Positions 17,920 to 28,848 of a DNA stretch of 64,000 nucleotides are shown here, in pieces. Source of the stretch: Pseudoxanthomonas sp. 3HH-4 (GTDB taxonomy: Bacteria > Pseudomonadota > Gammaproteobacteria > Xanthomonadales > Xanthomonadaceae). The notes under the pieces are model-generated. The model saw nothing but the letters and a program-made list of their open reading frames with translations, was not told where the DNA came from and ran no database searches. A program made the position numbers and the translations under genes. The stretch covers positions 654,983-718,982 of the forward strand of contig NZ_VFPB01000001.1 of assembly GCF_006716465.1 (NCBI RefSeq), written 5' to 3'. Each line of letters opens with the position of its first letter. Position 1 is the first letter of the stretch.

Positions 17920-20886
17920 GTGCGCTGCCTGTTGACCTCTGGCCTCTGCCTGTTGGCCCTGCTAGCCAGCACGCCCTCATGGGCGCTCGACCCTGCGCGC
18001 AAGGTGGAGGAGTACACGCTGGCGCGCTGGACCATGGAGGACGGTCTGCCGCACAACCTGGTGCATGCCCTCAGCCAAGATGCCGATGGCTACCTGTGGG
18101 CGGGCACGTGGGAAGGCGCCGCGCGGTTCGATGGCCGCCGCTTCACGCAGTACGACGCAGGCACTGTGCAGGGCATGGAGATCGAGGGCGTGCGAGCCAT
18201 CACGCCGCATCCGCAAGGCGGCATGGTGCTCAGCCTGGGGCGTGTCGGTCCCGGCTTGGTGCGGTTCCACCAGGGCCGCTGGCAACGCTTGCCCGGGCCG
18301 GCCGGTACCCTGCCGGACGTCTCGGTGCTGCGGTTCGGGCCGGACGGCATGCTCTGGATCGGCACCGATCATTCGTTGTTCCGCCTCGACCGCGACGGTC
18401 GCCTGCACGACGTCGGCAGTGCGCACGCGCGCCTGGCCAACGAGCGTGTGCTCGCGATCCTGCCGTTGTCCGACGGGCAGGTACTGGTGGGGAACCGGCA
18501 CGGCCTGTTCCGGATCACCCAGGGCCGTGCCATCGACTGGGGGCGCGGGGTGGGCCTGCCCGGGACATCCGTGCTGGCCATCCAGCGTTCGCGCTGGGGC
18601 GGCATCCTGGTGGGTGGAAGCGGGGGGGCATGGCGGATCGAGCAGGGCCGCGCGCAGCAGATCACCGGGACACGCGCCGAGGCCATGCTGGAAGACCGCA
18701 ACGGCAACCTCTGGATCTCCACCTTGGATGGGCTGCGCCGATATGGCCAGGGACGATACGAGACGTTGGGCGAGCGCCACGGGTTGATGGGACGCCTGGC
18801 CCCAGCCCTGTTCGAAGATCGCGACGGCCTGCTGTGGGTGGGCACCACGAACGGGTTGTTCCGCATTTCGGACGGGCCCGTCTTTGGACTGGGCCGCAGC
18901 AACGGCCTGCGCGACATCTATGTGCGCGCGATCATCGAACGGCCGGACCAGGGCATCTGGATCGGGCATCCGATGGGCGTGGATGCGTGGGAGAACGGCC
19001 GCAGCCGCGCGGTGTCGCTGGCATTCGATGGCAAGCCCGACCCCTCTGTCCTGTCGATGGCCAACGCGCGCGACGGTGGCCTCTGGGTGGGCACCTACGA
19101 TCAGGGCGTGATCCACCTGCCCGCCGCCGCGGACAACCCGCAGGCACTGCCCTGGCGCATCGACGAAGCACGTGGCCTGCCGTCCAACCACGTGCGCGCC
19201 CTGCTGGAGCGTGCTGACGGTTCGCTGTGGATCGGCGGCAACGAGGGCCTCAGCGTATATCGGGAGGGGCGCATCGTGCGGCATTACAGCGCCGCCGATG
19301 GCCTGCCCGACGGCAATGTCTACGTCCTTTACGAGACCGGCGAAGGCCGGTTGTGGATCGGCACCAGCAATGGCATGGCGATGATGCAACGCGACGGATC
19401 GCTGCGGGCATGGACGCCGGACTCGGGCTTTCCCGCCGTGGCCGCATTCGACTTCCTGGCCGATCCCGACGGTAGCCTGTGGATCGCGACCGATCGCGGC
19501 CTGCTGCACTGGCGGGATGGGCGATTCATGCAATTCGATCATCGTCAGGGCCTGCCCAACAACCGCCTGTTCCGGTTGCTTGAAGATGACAATGGCGATT
19601 TCTGGGCGTCGAGCAACCGGGGCGTATTCCGGATCTCCCGACCGGCGCTGACGGCGGTGGAGAACCATCATCTCGCCCGCTTGCCGGTGGAGGCATTCAC
19701 CCACGCCGACGGCTTGCCCAGCAGCCAGGCCAACGGCGCGAGCGCACCGGCGGGATGGCGGATGCGTGACGGAAAGTTGTGGTTCGCGACGGCGAACGGC
19801 ATTGGCGTTATCGACCCCGACGATGCAAGGCGCCAGCGCGCACAGGGCGTGACGTTGGTGATGGAATCGGTGGAAGCCGACGGTCGCGTGCTGCCGCTGC
19901 AACCGCGCCATGAGCTGGCGGCAGACACGCGACGCGTGGTGATCCGCTTCACCGGCCTCAACCAACGCGCGCCGGAGCGCCTGCGGTATCGCTACCGCAT
20001 GGTGGGCTTCGATCGCGACTGGATCGAGACTGACAACGGCATCACCCACGCTGCCGTCTACACCAACCTGCCCCCAGGACAGCTGCGCTTCGAGGTCCAG
20101 GTGATGAATGCGCCCGCGGATTGGAGCAAACAGGACACGGTGGTGACCCAGGCGGTGGCGTTCGACAAGGCGGCGCCCTGGTGGCTGCGAGCATGGGCGA
20201 TGGTGGCCTACGCGCTGCTGCTGGCACTTGCGGGCTGGGCCATCCTGCTGCTGGCGATGCGGCGCCAGCGGCGCCGGCAGCGCCGGCTTGAAGCGCTGGT
20301 GGAGGCGCGCACCTCGGAGCTGAGCGACAAGAACGCGCAGCTGGAGCGGGCAAGCGAGGCCCATGCCCACCTGCTGGAACAACTGGCCTACCAGGCCGGG
20401 CATGACCCGTTGACCCGCCTTGCCAATCGGCGCGCGGGTGATGCGTTCCTGGCCGAGGCGCTGGAGGCCAGCCGTCGCGAAGGCCGTCCGCTCTGCGTCG
20501 CCCTGTTGGACATCGACCACTTCAAGTCGGTCAACGACCGCTACGGGCACGCGTTCGGTGACGACGTGCTTTCACAGGTGGCGGCGCAGGCCCAGCGACT
20601 GGCCGGCGCCCAGGAAGGCGTGCTGATCGCGCGCTACGGCGGCGAGGAATTCCTGGTGTGCCAGCAACTGCCGTGGACCGTTGCGCGCGCGCGACTGGAG
20701 ACGCTGCGCGAGGGCATCGCGCAGGCCAGCATCGATGCGCCGGACGGCAGCGCGCTGCGCTGCACCGTCAGTATCGGAATGGCCGAACTGCAGCCCGGCC
20801 AGGACCTGCGCGATCTGCTGCGCGAAGCCGACGAGCGCCTCTATCGCGCCAAGGAACGGGGGCGCGACCGCCTGGTGTCGAACTGA
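17920..20886 (+). CDS. Two-component-type propeller sensor with GGDEF diguanylate cyclase output
   Basis: A 988-residue membrane sensor. A signal peptide is followed by many regulator-propeller repeats (for example HALSQDADGYLWAGTWEG, DRDGLLWVGTTNGLFRIS), about residues 30-640, folding as periplasmic seven-bladed propellers. A Y_Y_Y domain (about 677-745), one membrane segment (about 755-783), a short coiled coil and a GGDEF domain (about 830-985) follow. The active site is YGGEEFLV near residue 907, and DIDHFKSVNDRYGHAFGDD is intact, so c-di-GMP synthesis is expected. No RxxD inhibitory site is seen just before it. The start is GTG 17920, which gives the signal peptide. The ligand is unknown. 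Confidence 0.88.
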   Translation: MRCLLTSGLCLLALLASTPSWALDPARKVEEYTLARWTMEDGLPHNLVHALSQDADGYLWAGTWEGAARFDGRRFTQYDAGTVQGMEIEGVRAITPHPQGGMVLSLGRVGPGLVRFHQGRWQRLPGPAGTLPDVSVLRFGPDGMLWIGTDHSLFRLDRDGRLHDVGSAHARLANERVLAILPLSDGQVLVGNRHGLFRITQGRAIDWGRGVGLPGTSVLAIQRSRWGGILVGGSGGAWRIEQGRAQQITGTRAEAMLEDRNGNLWISTLDGLRRYGQGRYETLGERHGLMGRLAPALFEDRDGLLWVGTTNGLFRISDGPVFGLGRSNGLRDIYVRAIIERPDQGIWIGHPMGVDAWENGRSRAVSLAFDGKPDPSVLSMANARDGGLWVGTYDQGVIHLPAAADNPQALPWRIDEARGLPSNHVRALLERADGSLWIGGNEGLSVYREGRIVRHYSAADGLPDGNVYVLYETGEGRLWIGTSNGMAMMQRDGSLRAWTPDSGFPAVAAFDFLADPDGSLWIATDRGLLHWRDGRFMQFDHRQGLPNNRLFRLLEDDNGDFWASSNRGVFRISRPALTAVENHHLARLPVEAFTHADGLPSSQANGASAPAGWRMRDGKLWFATANGIGVIDPDDARRQRAQGVTLVMESVEADGRVLPLQPRHELAADTRRVVIRFTGLNQRAPERLRYRYRMVGFDRDWIETDNGITHAAVYTNLPPGQLRFEVQVMNAPADWSKQDTVVTQAVAFDKAAPWWLRAWAMVAYALLLALAGWAILLLAMRRQRRRQRRLEALVEARTSELSDKNAQLERASEAHAHLLEQLAYQAGHDPLTRLANRRAGDAFLAEALEASRREGRPLCVALLDIDHFKSVNDRYGHAFGDDVLSQVAAQAQRLAGAQEGVLIARYGGEEFLVCQQLPWTVARARLETLREGIAQASIDAPDGSALRCTVSIGMAELQPGQDLRDLLREADERLYRAKERGRDRLVSN

Positions 20887-20906
20887 CGGGCGTCGCGCCG
20901 CAAGGC

Positions 20907-21995
20907 TCAGTCGCGCAGTTCCGCCACGTAGCAATGCGCCTGCATCTGTTCGAGCACGGCCTGCGTCGCCGCCTGCGTGGACACACCACGGCCACCCGTG
21001 GCCAGGTCGTTGGTGAAGACCTGCGCGTTGAGCGCGCCATCCACGGCCCGCTCGATGCAGTCGGCTTCCTCGTGCAGGCCCAAGGAATGCCGCAACAGCA
21101 GCGCGCAGCTCAGGATGGTCGCGTAGGGATTGGCGACGCCCTTGCCGGCGATGTCGGGCGCGGACCCGTGGATGGGTTCGTACAGGCCGACCTTGCCATC
21201 GCCCAGCGAGGCGGAGGGCAGCAGACCCAGCGAACCGGCCAGCATTGAGGCCTCATCCGTCAGGATGTCGCCGAACATGTTCTCGGTGACAATCACGTCG
21301 TATTCGCGCGGCTTGGCCAGCAGGTGCATCGCCATCGAGTCGACCAGCTGGTGCTCCAGCTTCACGTCCGGGAATTCCTCCCGGCCGATCCGCGTGGCCA
21401 CGTCGCGCCACAGGCGCGAGGTTTCCAGCACGTTGGCCTTGTCCACCGACACCAGGTAGCTGCGGCGCTGGCGGGCCAGCTTGAACGCGCTGCGCACCAC
21501 GCGCTCGATCTCGGTCACACTGTAGCTGCACAGGTCGCTTGCACCGCGCGCATCGCGGGTCTTTTCGCCGAAGTAGATGCCGCCCGTCAGCTCGCGCACG
21601 ACCACGATGTCCACGCCCGTCAGCAGGTGTGGCTTGATCGGCGATGCATTGAGCGCGGCCGGATGCGGCCTGACCGGACGCAGGTTGGCGAACAGGCCCA
21701 GGCCCTTGCGCAGCGCCAGCAGGCCCTGCTCAGGGCGGACCTTCGCGTTCGGATCCGACCACTTCGGGCCGCCGACGGCGCCCAGCAGTACGGCGTTCGC
21801 CTGCTGGCAGCCCTGCAGCGTGGTCTGCGGCAGCGGCTCGCCGTGGCGGTCGATGGCGATGCCGCCGATGTCGTATTCGTGGAAGTCGAACGTGTGGCCG
21901 TGGCGTCGCGCCAGTGCGCGCAGCACGGTGACGGCAGCTGCGGTGACTTCCGGGCCGATGCCGTCACCCGGCAGGAGAGCGATGTCAGCGTGCAT
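20907..21995 (-). CDS. leuB: 3-isopropylmalate dehydrogenase
   Basis: A 362-residue NAD-dependent enzyme of leucine synthesis, which oxidises and decarboxylates 3-isopropylmalate. Family features are [62 protein letters not shown], the catalytic Tyr/Lys region and [20 protein letters not shown], then [23 protein letters not shown] 21995 overlaps the leuD stop by 11 bases. It is the last gene of the ilv-leu operon, and the propeller sensor gene converges on it across 20 bases. Confidence 0.95.
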   Translation of the reverse strand: MHADIALLPGDGIGPEVTAAAVTVLRALARRHGHTFDFHEYDIGGIAIDRHGEPLPQTTLQGCQQANAVLLGAVGGPKWSDPNAKVRPEQGLLALRKGLGLFANLRPVRPHPAALNASPIKPHLLTGVDIVVVRELTGGIYFGEKTRDARGASDLCSYSVTEIERVVRSAFKLARQRRSYLVSVDKANVLETSRLWRDVATRIGREEFPDVKLEHQLVDSMAMHLLAKPREYDVIVTENMFGDILTDEASMLAGSLGLLPSASLGDGKVGLYEPIHGSAPDIAGKGVANPYATILSCALLLRHSLGLHEEADCIERAVDGALNAQVFTNDLATGGRGVSTQAATQAVLEQMQAHCYVAELRD

Positions 21996-22566
21996 GGCGG
22001 GTGGCCTCGTAGTGTTCGATGTCGGGGTGGCGGGCCAGCAGGTAGCCCAGTTCGTCCACGCCTTCCAGCAGGCAGGTCTGCGCGAAGGCATCCAGCGGGA
22101 ACGTGAAGACCGAGCCGTCGGGCGCGCGCAACTCCTTGCTCGCGATGTCGACCACCAGCTCATCGTCAGGTCTCTGCATCAGCGACTGCACGATCTCTTC
22201 CGGCAGCACGACCGGTACGAGGCCGTTCTTCAGGCTGTTGTTGCGGAAGATGTCGGCGATCTCGCTGCTGACGATGGCGCGCAGGCCGAGGTCGGTCAGT
22301 GCCCAGGGGGCATGTTCGCGCGACGAACCGCAGCCGAAGTTGCGGCCCGCCAGCAGGATGCTGCGCCCGAGGTTCTCCGGTTGGTTGAACGGGAACGCCG
22401 GGTTCGGCGAACCATCCGCCTGCCAGCGCCAGTCGTGGAAGGCGTTCTTGCCCAGACCGGCACGCTCGGTCGTGGACAGGAAGCGTGCCGGGATGATCTG
22501 GTCGGTATCGATGTTGGTCTGCGCCAACACCGCGCTCTTCGAGCGCAGTTCGCGGAAGCCGGGCAT
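21985..22566 (-). CDS. leuD: 3-isopropylmalate dehydratase small subunit
   Basis: A 193-residue subunit that completes the isopropylmalate isomerase with LeuC. Typical blocks are [41 protein letters not shown] and FADIFRNN-type [23 protein letters not shown] 22566 shares a base with the leuC stop (TGATG), which indicates translational coupling. The open frame extends further upstream but only into leuC. It overlaps leuB downstream. Confidence 0.95.
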   Translation of the reverse strand: MPGFRELRSKSAVLAQTNIDTDQIIPARFLSTTERAGLGKNAFHDWRWQADGSPNPAFPFNQPENLGRSILLAGRNFGCGSSREHAPWALTDLGLRAIVSSEIADIFRNNSLKNGLVPVVLPEEIVQSLMQRPDDELVVDIASKELRAPDGSVFTFPLDAFAQTCLLEGVDELGYLLARHPDIEHYEATRHAR

Positions 22567-23987
22567 CACGCCACCTCCTTCTGCGCACCGAACAGCTGGC
22601 GCGGATCGCTGACGCGCCCATTCACCGCCGCCCATGCAGCCGTCAATGGCGATGCCAGCAGCGTGCGCGCACCCGGCCCTTGGCGGCCCTCGAAGTTGCG
22701 GTTGCTGGTGCTGACGGCCAACTGGCCGGGCGCGACCAGGTCACCGTTCATTGCGATGCACATCGAGCAGCCGGGCTCACGCCATTCGGCCCCCGCGTCG
22801 CGCACGATCCGGTCGATGCCTTCGGCTTCGGCCTCGCGCTTGACGATCTCCGAACCGGGCACGACCAGCATGCGCACGCCCGTCGCGACCTTGCGGCCAC
22901 GCAGTACCTGCGCCACTTCGCGCATGTCGCGCAGGCGGCCGTTGGTGCAAGAACCGACGAACACCACGTCGACCGGCGTGCCTTCCAGACTATGGCCGGC
23001 GCTCAGGTGCATGTAATCCAGGCCTTTCTGCGCGGCCGCATCCGCGGGCGCTGGAATCAACGCATCCACCGCGATCGCGGTGCCCGGATGCGTACCCCAG
23101 GTCAACGTCGGGCGGATGTCGGCGGCGTCGATGCGCACCTCGGCGTCGAACGTGGCGCCGTCCTCGCTGCGCAGCGTGGTCCAGTACGCCACGGCCGCGT
23201 CGAACGCATCGCCCTTCGGACCACGCGGCGTGCGTGCGACCCAGTCGAACGTGGTCTGGTCCGGCGCCACCATGCCGGCGCGGGCGCCGGCTTCGATCGA
23301 CATGTTGCACAGGGTCATGCGCTGTTCCATGTCCAGCGCCTCGATGGCGCTGCCGCGGAACTCGATGACATGGCCGGTGCCGCCGTTGACGCCGATCACG
23401 CCGATGACGTGCAACACGATGTCCTTCGCACCGACACCCGGCGCCAGCGCGCCGTCGACGGTGATGGCCATCGTCTTCGGCTTGCGCTGCAGCAGGCATT
23501 GCGTGGCCAGCACGTGGCCGACTTCGCTGGTGCCGATGCCGAAGGCCAGCGAGCCGAACGCGCCATGCGTGCTGGTGTGGCTGTCGCCGCAGACGATGGT
23601 CATGCCGGGCAGGGTGAAGCCCTGCTCGGGCGCGATGACGTGGACGATGCCACGGTTCGGCGACGCCATGTCGAACAGCTCGATGCCGTGCTGCGCGCAG
23701 TTGCGCGCCAGCGTGTCCACCTGCGTTTCGGCGGCCTGCGTGTAGTAAGGCAGCTTCCCGTCCGGGCCAGCCGGCAGGGTCGGCGTGGAGTGGTCCATCG
23801 TCGCCTTGGTGCGGTCCGGGCGGCGCGGCGAGAGGCCGCGAGTAGCCAGCTCCGTGAAGGCCTGCGGCGAGGTGACCTCGTGAATCAGGTGCAGGTCGAT
23901 GTACAGCACGGCGGGTGCCGCGTCGGTCTCGGGGACGACGACGTGGGCGTCCCACAGCTTGTCGAACAGGGTGCGTGGTGCGGTCAT
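22566..23987 (-). CDS. leuC: 3-isopropylmalate dehydratase large subunit
   Basis: A 473-residue aconitase-superfamily subunit that isomerises 2- to 3-isopropylmalate. The iron-sulfur cluster cysteines are visible in [14 protein letters not shown] and in [13 protein letters not shown]. Other hallmarks are [43 protein letters not shown] and the terminal [23 protein letters not shown] 23987 gives the usual N-terminus. A 100-base gap separates it from leuA upstream and holds a perfect palindromic repeat. This is the only sizeable gap in the operon. Confidence 0.95.
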   Translation of the reverse strand: MTAPRTLFDKLWDAHVVVPETDAAPAVLYIDLHLIHEVTSPQAFTELATRGLSPRRPDRTKATMDHSTPTLPAGPDGKLPYYTQAAETQVDTLARNCAQHGIELFDMASPNRGIVHVIAPEQGFTLPGMTIVCGDSHTSTHGAFGSLAFGIGTSEVGHVLATQCLLQRKPKTMAITVDGALAPGVGAKDIVLHVIGVIGVNGGTGHVIEFRGSAIEALDMEQRMTLCNMSIEAGARAGMVAPDQTTFDWVARTPRGPKGDAFDAAVAYWTTLRSEDGATFDAEVRIDAADIRPTLTWGTHPGTAIAVDALIPAPADAAAQKGLDYMHLSAGHSLEGTPVDVVFVGSCTNGRLRDMREVAQVLRGRKVATGVRMLVVPGSEIVKREAEAEGIDRIVRDAGAEWREPGCSMCIAMNGDLVAPGQLAVSTSNRNFEGRQGPGARTLLASPLTAAWAAVNGRVSDPRQLFGAQKEVA

Positions 23988-24048
23988 GCGGGGGTTCCAG
24001 TGATGCTTTTCATGGTGTGTCGATCAGGGCGGTGCTTTCCTCTCCCGC

Positions 24049-24076
24049 CGTCATTCCGGCTTTCATCGGAATGACG
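24049..24076. repeat. Palindromic repeat between leuA and leuC
   Basis: CGTCATTCCG at 24049-24058 faces its exact complement at 24067-24076 around an 8-base loop. The core GTCATTCC...GGAATGAC is a common dispersed palindrome in proteobacterial genomes. In the minus-strand leu message it would form a strong hairpin just after leuA, so it could protect or partly terminate the transcript. Confidence 0.65.
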
Positions 24077-24087
24077 ACAGAAGGTTC

Positions 24088-25638
24088 TCAGGCGGCGGCC
24101 GCTTCCTGCTTCTCGACGCGACGCTGGCGCAGCAGCCGGTTCGCGACGTCAAGCCAGGCCAGCGCGCTGGCCTCGATGATGTCCTTGCTGGTGCCCGTGC
24201 CTTCGTATTCTTCGCCATCGCAGCGTACCGACAGGCTGGCTTCGCCGCGCGCATCGGCACCGATGCCGACGCTGTGCACCTGATAGCTCTCCAGTTGCAG
24301 CTGCACGCCGGTCGCGGCGGCGAGTGCGCTGAACAATGCATCGACCGGGCCATTGCCCTGTGCGGTTTCGGAGATGCGGTTGCCGTCCGGATCCGACAGC
24401 TCGACGAGCGCGTTGGCGCGGCTGCCGACGTCGCTGATCGTCATCGAAGACAGCCGGTAGCCATCGCTGACCGCGGCGTCCTGCATCAGCGCCTGCAGGT
24501 CGGCATCGCCCACCACGCGCTGCTTCTCGCACAGCGCCTTGAACTGTTCGAACACCAGCTTCAGTTCGTCCTCCTCCAGCCAGTAGCCGAGCGCGCGCAG
24601 GCGCTGCTCGACCGCAGCGCGGCCGCTGTGGCGGCCCAGCACCATCTGCGACGACGGCCAGCCCACGTCCTGCGGCTGCATGATTTCGTAGGTGCCACGG
24701 TGGCGCAGCATGCCGTGCTGGTGGATGCCGGATTCGTGTGCGAACGCATTGGCGCCGACGATGGCCTTGTTGCGCTGGACGGGCATGCCCACCAGGCGCG
24801 ACAGCAGCTGCGAGGTCGGCACGATGCGGCGCGTATCGATGCGCGTGTCCAGGTTGTAGAAGGCGTTACGAACCTTCAGCGCCATCACCAGCTCCTCGAT
24901 CGCGCAGTTGCCCGCGCGTTCGCCGATGCCGTTGATCGAGCCTTCCACCTGGCGCGCGCCGCCTTCGATGGCCGCCAGCGAGTTGGCCACGGCCAGGCCC
25001 AGGTCGTTGTGACAGTGGGCGCTGAACACGACCCTGTCGGCACCCGGCACGTTGGCAATCGCGCGTTCGAACATGCCGCGGATTTCCTCCGGCGTGGTGA
25101 AGCCCACCGTGTCCGGCAGGTTGATGGTGGTCGCGCCGGCAGCAATGGCGGCCGCGATGGCCTCGTGCAGGAAGTCTTCCTCGGTGCGCGTCGCGTCCTC
25201 GGCCGAGAACTCGATCTCATCGACGTGGCCGCGCGCCAGGCGCACGTGCGAGTCGATGGACTGCAGCACCTGCTCGCGGCTCATGCGCAGCTTGTGCTCG
25301 CGATGCAGCGGGCTGGTGGACAGGAACAGGTGCAGGCGCGGCTTGGCGGAGGCCGACAGCGTGCGCAGCGACGTTTCGATGTCGCCCGGCAGGCAGCGCG
25401 ACAGCACGACCAGCGTGGTCTCGCGCAGTTCGCGCGCGATCAGCGCATGCGCCTCGCGGTCGGACTGCGAACTGGCGGGGAAGCCGGTTTCGATGGCGTC
25501 GACGCCAAGGTCGGCCAGGCCGCGGGCCATCACCACCTTCTGCTGCGGCGTCATGCTGCAGCCGGGGGACTGCTCGCCGTCGCGCAGCGTCGTGTCGAAA
25601 ATTCGGATCTGTGCGGGTGTGGGAATGGTCGTATTCAC
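24088..25638 (-). CDS. leuA: 2-isopropylmalate synthase
   Basis: A 516-residue enzyme that condenses acetyl-CoA with 2-ketoisovalerate, the first committed step to leucine. The catalytic TIM barrel opens with [20 protein letters not shown] and has the metal-binding [20 protein letters not shown] and the family block [21 protein letters not shown]-terminal regulatory domain from about residue 390 ([20 protein letters not shown] onward) is present, so leucine feedback is expected. ATG 25638 overlaps the ilvA stop in an ATGA. It is cotranscribed with ilvC-G-M-A upstream and leuC-D-B downstream. Confidence 0.95.
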   Translation of the reverse strand: MNTTIPTPAQIRIFDTTLRDGEQSPGCSMTPQQKVVMARGLADLGVDAIETGFPASSQSDREAHALIARELRETTLVVLSRCLPGDIETSLRTLSASAKPRLHLFLSTSPLHREHKLRMSREQVLQSIDSHVRLARGHVDEIEFSAEDATRTEEDFLHEAIAAAIAAGATTINLPDTVGFTTPEEIRGMFERAIANVPGADRVVFSAHCHNDLGLAVANSLAAIEGGARQVEGSINGIGERAGNCAIEELVMALKVRNAFYNLDTRIDTRRIVPTSQLLSRLVGMPVQRNKAIVGANAFAHESGIHQHGMLRHRGTYEIMQPQDVGWPSSQMVLGRHSGRAAVEQRLRALGYWLEEDELKLVFEQFKALCEKQRVVGDADLQALMQDAAVSDGYRLSSMTISDVGSRANALVELSDPDGNRISETAQGNGPVDALFSALAAATGVQLQLESYQVHSVGIGADARGEASLSVRCDGEEYEGTGTSKDIIEASALAWLDVANRLLRQRRVEKQEAAAA

Positions 25639-26771
25639 CAGATGGTTTCCTCGTGTACTTCTGTTTCCAGGGCGGCGGCCGGAGTACGGCGCGCGCCGGT
25701 CTTGATGGCGGGGCGGGGCGTGGCCGCGCGCGGCGTGGCGCGGCCGTGGGCAAGCGAGGGTTCGCCCTCTACGGTACGCCGGCGCGGCTTGCGCGGCGGA
25801 CGGGGGCGCACGTCGGACAGCAGTTGCGCGAGTACCGTGGCGTCGATGTTACCGCCCGATACGACGGCGCACTTGCGTTTTCCAGCCACGCGGCGACCAG
25901 CGGCCAGCGCCAGCGCACCGGCGCCCTCGGCGATCAGGTGCTCTTCCAGCGCCAACCGCACCAGCGTTTCGCGCAGTTCGGCTTCGCGCACGATCACCAC
26001 GTCGTCAAGCAACTGCGTGCACAGGCGTCGGGTGATGAAGCCGGGTACCTTCACGCGCACGCCATCTGCGAGCGATGCCACCGGATCGACCGGCGAGACA
26101 TCGCCTTTCATCGCGCGGATCATCGAATCCACGCCCTCGACCTGCGCGCCGACCACGCGTACGCCTTGCGACTTCAGCGCAAGCGCGACGCCCGATGCCA
26201 GGCCGCCGCCGCCGATCGGCACGATGACGACGTCGGGCGTGAAGGGGGCGATCTCGATGCCGACCGTGCCCTGGCCGGCGATCACGTCGGGGTCGTCGAA
26301 GGCGGACAGGAAGCGGTAGCCGTTCTGTTCGGCTAGTTCCCTGGCGAAGGCGAACGCTTCGTCGTAACTGTTGCCGTGCTGGCGCACGGTGGCGCCCCAG
26401 TGGGCGACGCCGGCGATCTTGGTGGCCGGCGCGCCATGTGGCATGACCGTGATGGCCTGCACGCCCAGGCGGTAAGCGGCCCAGGCCAGGCCTTGCGCAT
26501 GATTGCCGGCGGACGCGGCGATGACCGGACGCTGGTCGCCACGCTCGCGCGCTGCCAGCAGCGCATTCAGCGCGCCACGGACTTTGTACGATCCGGTGCG
26601 CTGCAGGTTTTCCAGTTTCAGCATCACGCCGAAGCGTTCGGCGTGATGCATCGGGGTCAGCGGCAGGTAACGGCGCAGCCGCGCCTGCGCCGCCAGCACG
26701 TCGGCCACGGTGACGACGACGTCGCCTACGTCGGGGTCGTTGCTGGCGGTGGCGCGGCCGGCATCAGGCAT
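25635..26771 (-). CDS. ilvA: Threonine dehydratase, short form without ACT domain
   Basis: A 378-residue PLP enzyme of the serine/threonine dehydratase family. The cofactor lysine is K63 in [36 protein letters not shown] and [17 protein letters not shown] are the substrate and phosphate-binding loops. It deaminates threonine to 2-ketobutyrate for isoleucine. The catalytic domain is followed only by a 50-residue Arg/Pro/Ala-rich tail, not by the ACT-like regulatory domains of E. coli IlvA, so it resembles TdcB in size. Its place between ilvM and leuA marks it as biosynthetic. Direct isoleucine feedback may be absent. Its stop overlaps the leuA start by 4 bases. Confidence 0.9.
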   Translation of the reverse strand: MPDAGRATASNDPDVGDVVVTVADVLAAQARLRRYLPLTPMHHAERFGVMLKLENLQRTGSYKVRGALNALLAARERGDQRPVIAASAGNHAQGLAWAAYRLGVQAITVMPHGAPATKIAGVAHWGATVRQHGNSYDEAFAFARELAEQNGYRFLSAFDDPDVIAGQGTVGIEIAPFTPDVVIVPIGGGGLASGVALALKSQGVRVVGAQVEGVDSMIRAMKGDVSPVDPVASLADGVRVKVPGFITRRLCTQLLDDVVIVREAELRETLVRLALEEHLIAEGAGALALAAGRRVAGKRKCAVVSGGNIDATVLAQLLSDVRPRPPRKPRRRTVEGEPSLAHGRATPRAATPRPAIKTGARRTPAAALETEVHEETIW

Positions 26772-26843
26772 CGCGGCACGTGTGCGGCTGATGTCGAAGA
26801 AGACGCCTCCGGACCACGACGTCCGCGTTGGCGGGCGTGGCCT

Positions 26844-27116
26844 TCATGCGGCGCGGTCCTGGTGGCGACGATCCCTGCTCAGTTCCTGCACGGCACTGAA
26901 GGACAGTTCCTCGACATCGTAGATCTTCAGCAGTTGCTGGCGCAGGGTCTCCGGCGCGCGGGTACTGTCGATCACCAGCGCCAGTGCCCAATAGCCCTCG
27001 CTGTCGTGGGTGGCATGGACCGCGTGGGGTGGAAAACCACGGCGCTCGATCATGCCCAGGACGCGCAGCAACGCGCCCTCGGCGGGTTTGAGCTTGAGTT
27101 CAAGCCGGTAACGCAT
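26844..27116 (-). CDS. ilvM: Acetolactate synthase small (ACT-domain) subunit
   Basis: A 90-residue protein made of a single ACT-type domain ([20 protein letters not shown], then IERRGF and a second strand-helix unit ending DVEELSFSAVQEL). This is the size and layout of IlvM, the regulatory subunit of acetolactate synthase II. ATG 27116 overlaps the ilvG stop by 17 bases. An upstream in-frame start at 27179 would lie inside ilvG and is unlikely. It sits directly after the large subunit and 72 bases before ilvA. Confidence 0.85.
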   Translation of the reverse strand: MRYRLELKLKPAEGALLRVLGMIERRGFPPHAVHATHDSEGYWALALVIDSTRAPETLRQQLLKIYDVEELSFSAVQELSRDRRHQDRAA

Positions 27117-28848
27117 TCTTCTTCTCCGGGCCGTCGGCCGTGACGGCAGCCTCGGCGGATTGTTTTGCGGGATTGGCATCCAGCATCGAGCTGTTGGCGT
27201 GGTTCGGCGGCACCAGCGGCCAGACGTTCGCCTTGATGTCGATGGTGACGTGCAGCAGCGCCGGGCCTGGCGTGGCCAGCAGGTCGGCCAGCGCGCCTTC
27301 GACTTCGTCGCGTAGGCTGATGTGGTGCGCGGGGATGCCGAACACGCGCGCCAGCGCGGCGAAATCCGGGTTGTCGGACAGGTCGATCTCGCTGTAGCGT
27401 TCGGCGAAGAACAGTTCCTGCCACTGCCGCACCATGCCCAGCGCGCTGTTGTCGATCAGCACGATCTTCACCGGCAGCTTGCAGCGGGCAATGGTGGCCA
27501 GCTCCTGCACGTTCATCATGAAGCCGCCGTCGCCATTGACCAGGATGACGGTGCGGTCGGGACAGGCGAACTGCGCGCCCATCGCCGCCGGCAGGCCGAA
27601 GCCCATCGTGCCGAGAGCGCCGCTGGTCAGGTGGTTGCGCGGATGGGTGAACTTGCAGTGCTGCGCCACCCACATCTGGTGCTGGCCCACGTCGCACGCG
27701 ACGATTGCGTCCGCTGGTGCCACCTCGCTCAGTCGCTTCAGCAGGCCAGGCGCGTAGATGTCGGTGCCGGGTGCGTCGTAGCGGAAGCCGAAGCGCTCGC
27801 GGTTGCCCAGGCAGTGCTTCCGCCATTCGTCGCAGGTGCTGCGTGCCGCCGTCAGCGCTTTCAGGCTGGTGGCGATGTCGCCGGGCACTGCGATGTCCGC
27901 CGTGCGCAGCTTGCCGATCTCGTAGGCATCGGCGTCCACGTGCAGCACGCGGGCGAACGGGGCGAACTCGGCCAGCTTGCCGGTGGCGCGGTCGTCGAAG
28001 CGCGCGCCGACCACGATCAGCAGATCGCATTCCTGCGTGGCCATGTTGGCCGCCCGCGTGCCGTGCATGCCCAGCATGCCCAGGTAGTACGGATGGCTGG
28101 CGGGCAGGGCGCCCAGACCGCGCAGGGTCAGCACGGTGGGGATCTTCGTGGCGTCGACGAACTGGCGGAAGGCATCCACCGCGTCGGCGATCCCGATGCC
28201 GCCACCGCCGTAGATCAGCGGCTTCTCGGCACCGGCGATGGCCGCCAGCGCTTCGGCCAGCCTGGCGTCGTCGGGCGCCGGCAGTGGATCGACACTGGCT
28301 GGCACATGGTCGGGCAAGTGCGACGCATCGCTCATCTGCACGTCCTTCGGCAGGTCGATCAACACCGGCCCGGGACGGCCTTCGCGCGCAATGCGGAAGG
28401 CTTCGCGCACCATCTCCGGCAGGTCGTCCACGCGCCGGGCGACGAAGCTGTGCTTCACGATCGGCAGGGTCAGGCCGAACACGTCCAGCTCCTGGAACGC
28501 GTCCGTGCCCATCAGCGTGGTAGCGACCTGGCCGGTCAGACAGACCATCGGCACCGAGTCCAGCATCGCATCGGCGATGCCGGTCACCAGGTTCGACGCG
28601 CCTGGGCCGGAGGTGGCCACGCACACGCCGACCTTGCCGCTGGCGCGCGCGTACCCGTTGGCGGCCAGCGCCGCGCCCTGCTCATGGCGCACCAGGATGT
28701 GCTTCAGGTTGGAATCCACCAGCGCGTCGTAGAACGGCATGATGGTGCCGCCCGGGTAGCCGAACAGCGTGTCCACGCCCTCGGCTTCCAGGGCGTGGGC
28801 CAGCCAGCGGGCGCCATTGCGTGGGGCAGTGGCCGCGGCGGCGTTCAT
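27100..28848 (-). CDS. ilvG: Acetolactate synthase large subunit
   Basis: A 582-residue thiamine-diphosphate and FAD-dependent enzyme that makes acetolactate and acetohydroxybutyrate, the shared step for valine, leucine and isoleucine. The cofactor-activating Glu lies in [20 protein letters not shown]. The domain order is standard, with [15 protein letters not shown] in the FAD domain and the TPP motif [20 protein letters not shown] in the third domain. ATG 28848 overlaps the ilvC stop in an ATGA. With ilvM it forms an ALS II-like pair. The C-terminal tail of about 25 residues is not conserved-looking. Confidence 0.94.
   Translation of the reverse strand: MNAAAATAPRNGARWLAHALEAEGVDTLFGYPGGTIMPFYDALVDSNLKHILVRHEQGAALAANGYARASGKVGVCVATSGPGASNLVTGIADAMLDSVPMVCLTGQVATTLMGTDAFQELDVFGLTLPIVKHSFVARRVDDLPEMVREAFRIAREGRPGPVLIDLPKDVQMSDASHLPDHVPASVDPLPAPDDARLAEALAAIAGAEKPLIYGGGGIGIADAVDAFRQFVDATKIPTVLTLRGLGALPASHPYYLGMLGMHGTRAANMATQECDLLIVVGARFDDRATGKLAEFAPFARVLHVDADAYEIGKLRTADIAVPGDIATSLKALTAARSTCDEWRKHCLGNRERFGFRYDAPGTDIYAPGLLKRLSEVAPADAIVACDVGQHQMWVAQHCKFTHPRNHLTSGALGTMGFGLPAAMGAQFACPDRTVILVNGDGGFMMNVQELATIARCKLPVKIVLIDNSALGMVRQWQELFFAERYSEIDLSDNPDFAALARVFGIPAHHISLRDEVEGALADLLATPGPALLHVTIDIKANVWPLVPPNHANSSMLDANPAKQSAEAAVTADGPEKKNALPA

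Noticed and set aside
17977-20550. An 857-codon open frame antisense to the GGDEF sensor gene
   Set aside because: Same cause: high third-position GC leaves few stops on the opposite strand. No domain or ribosome site supports it.
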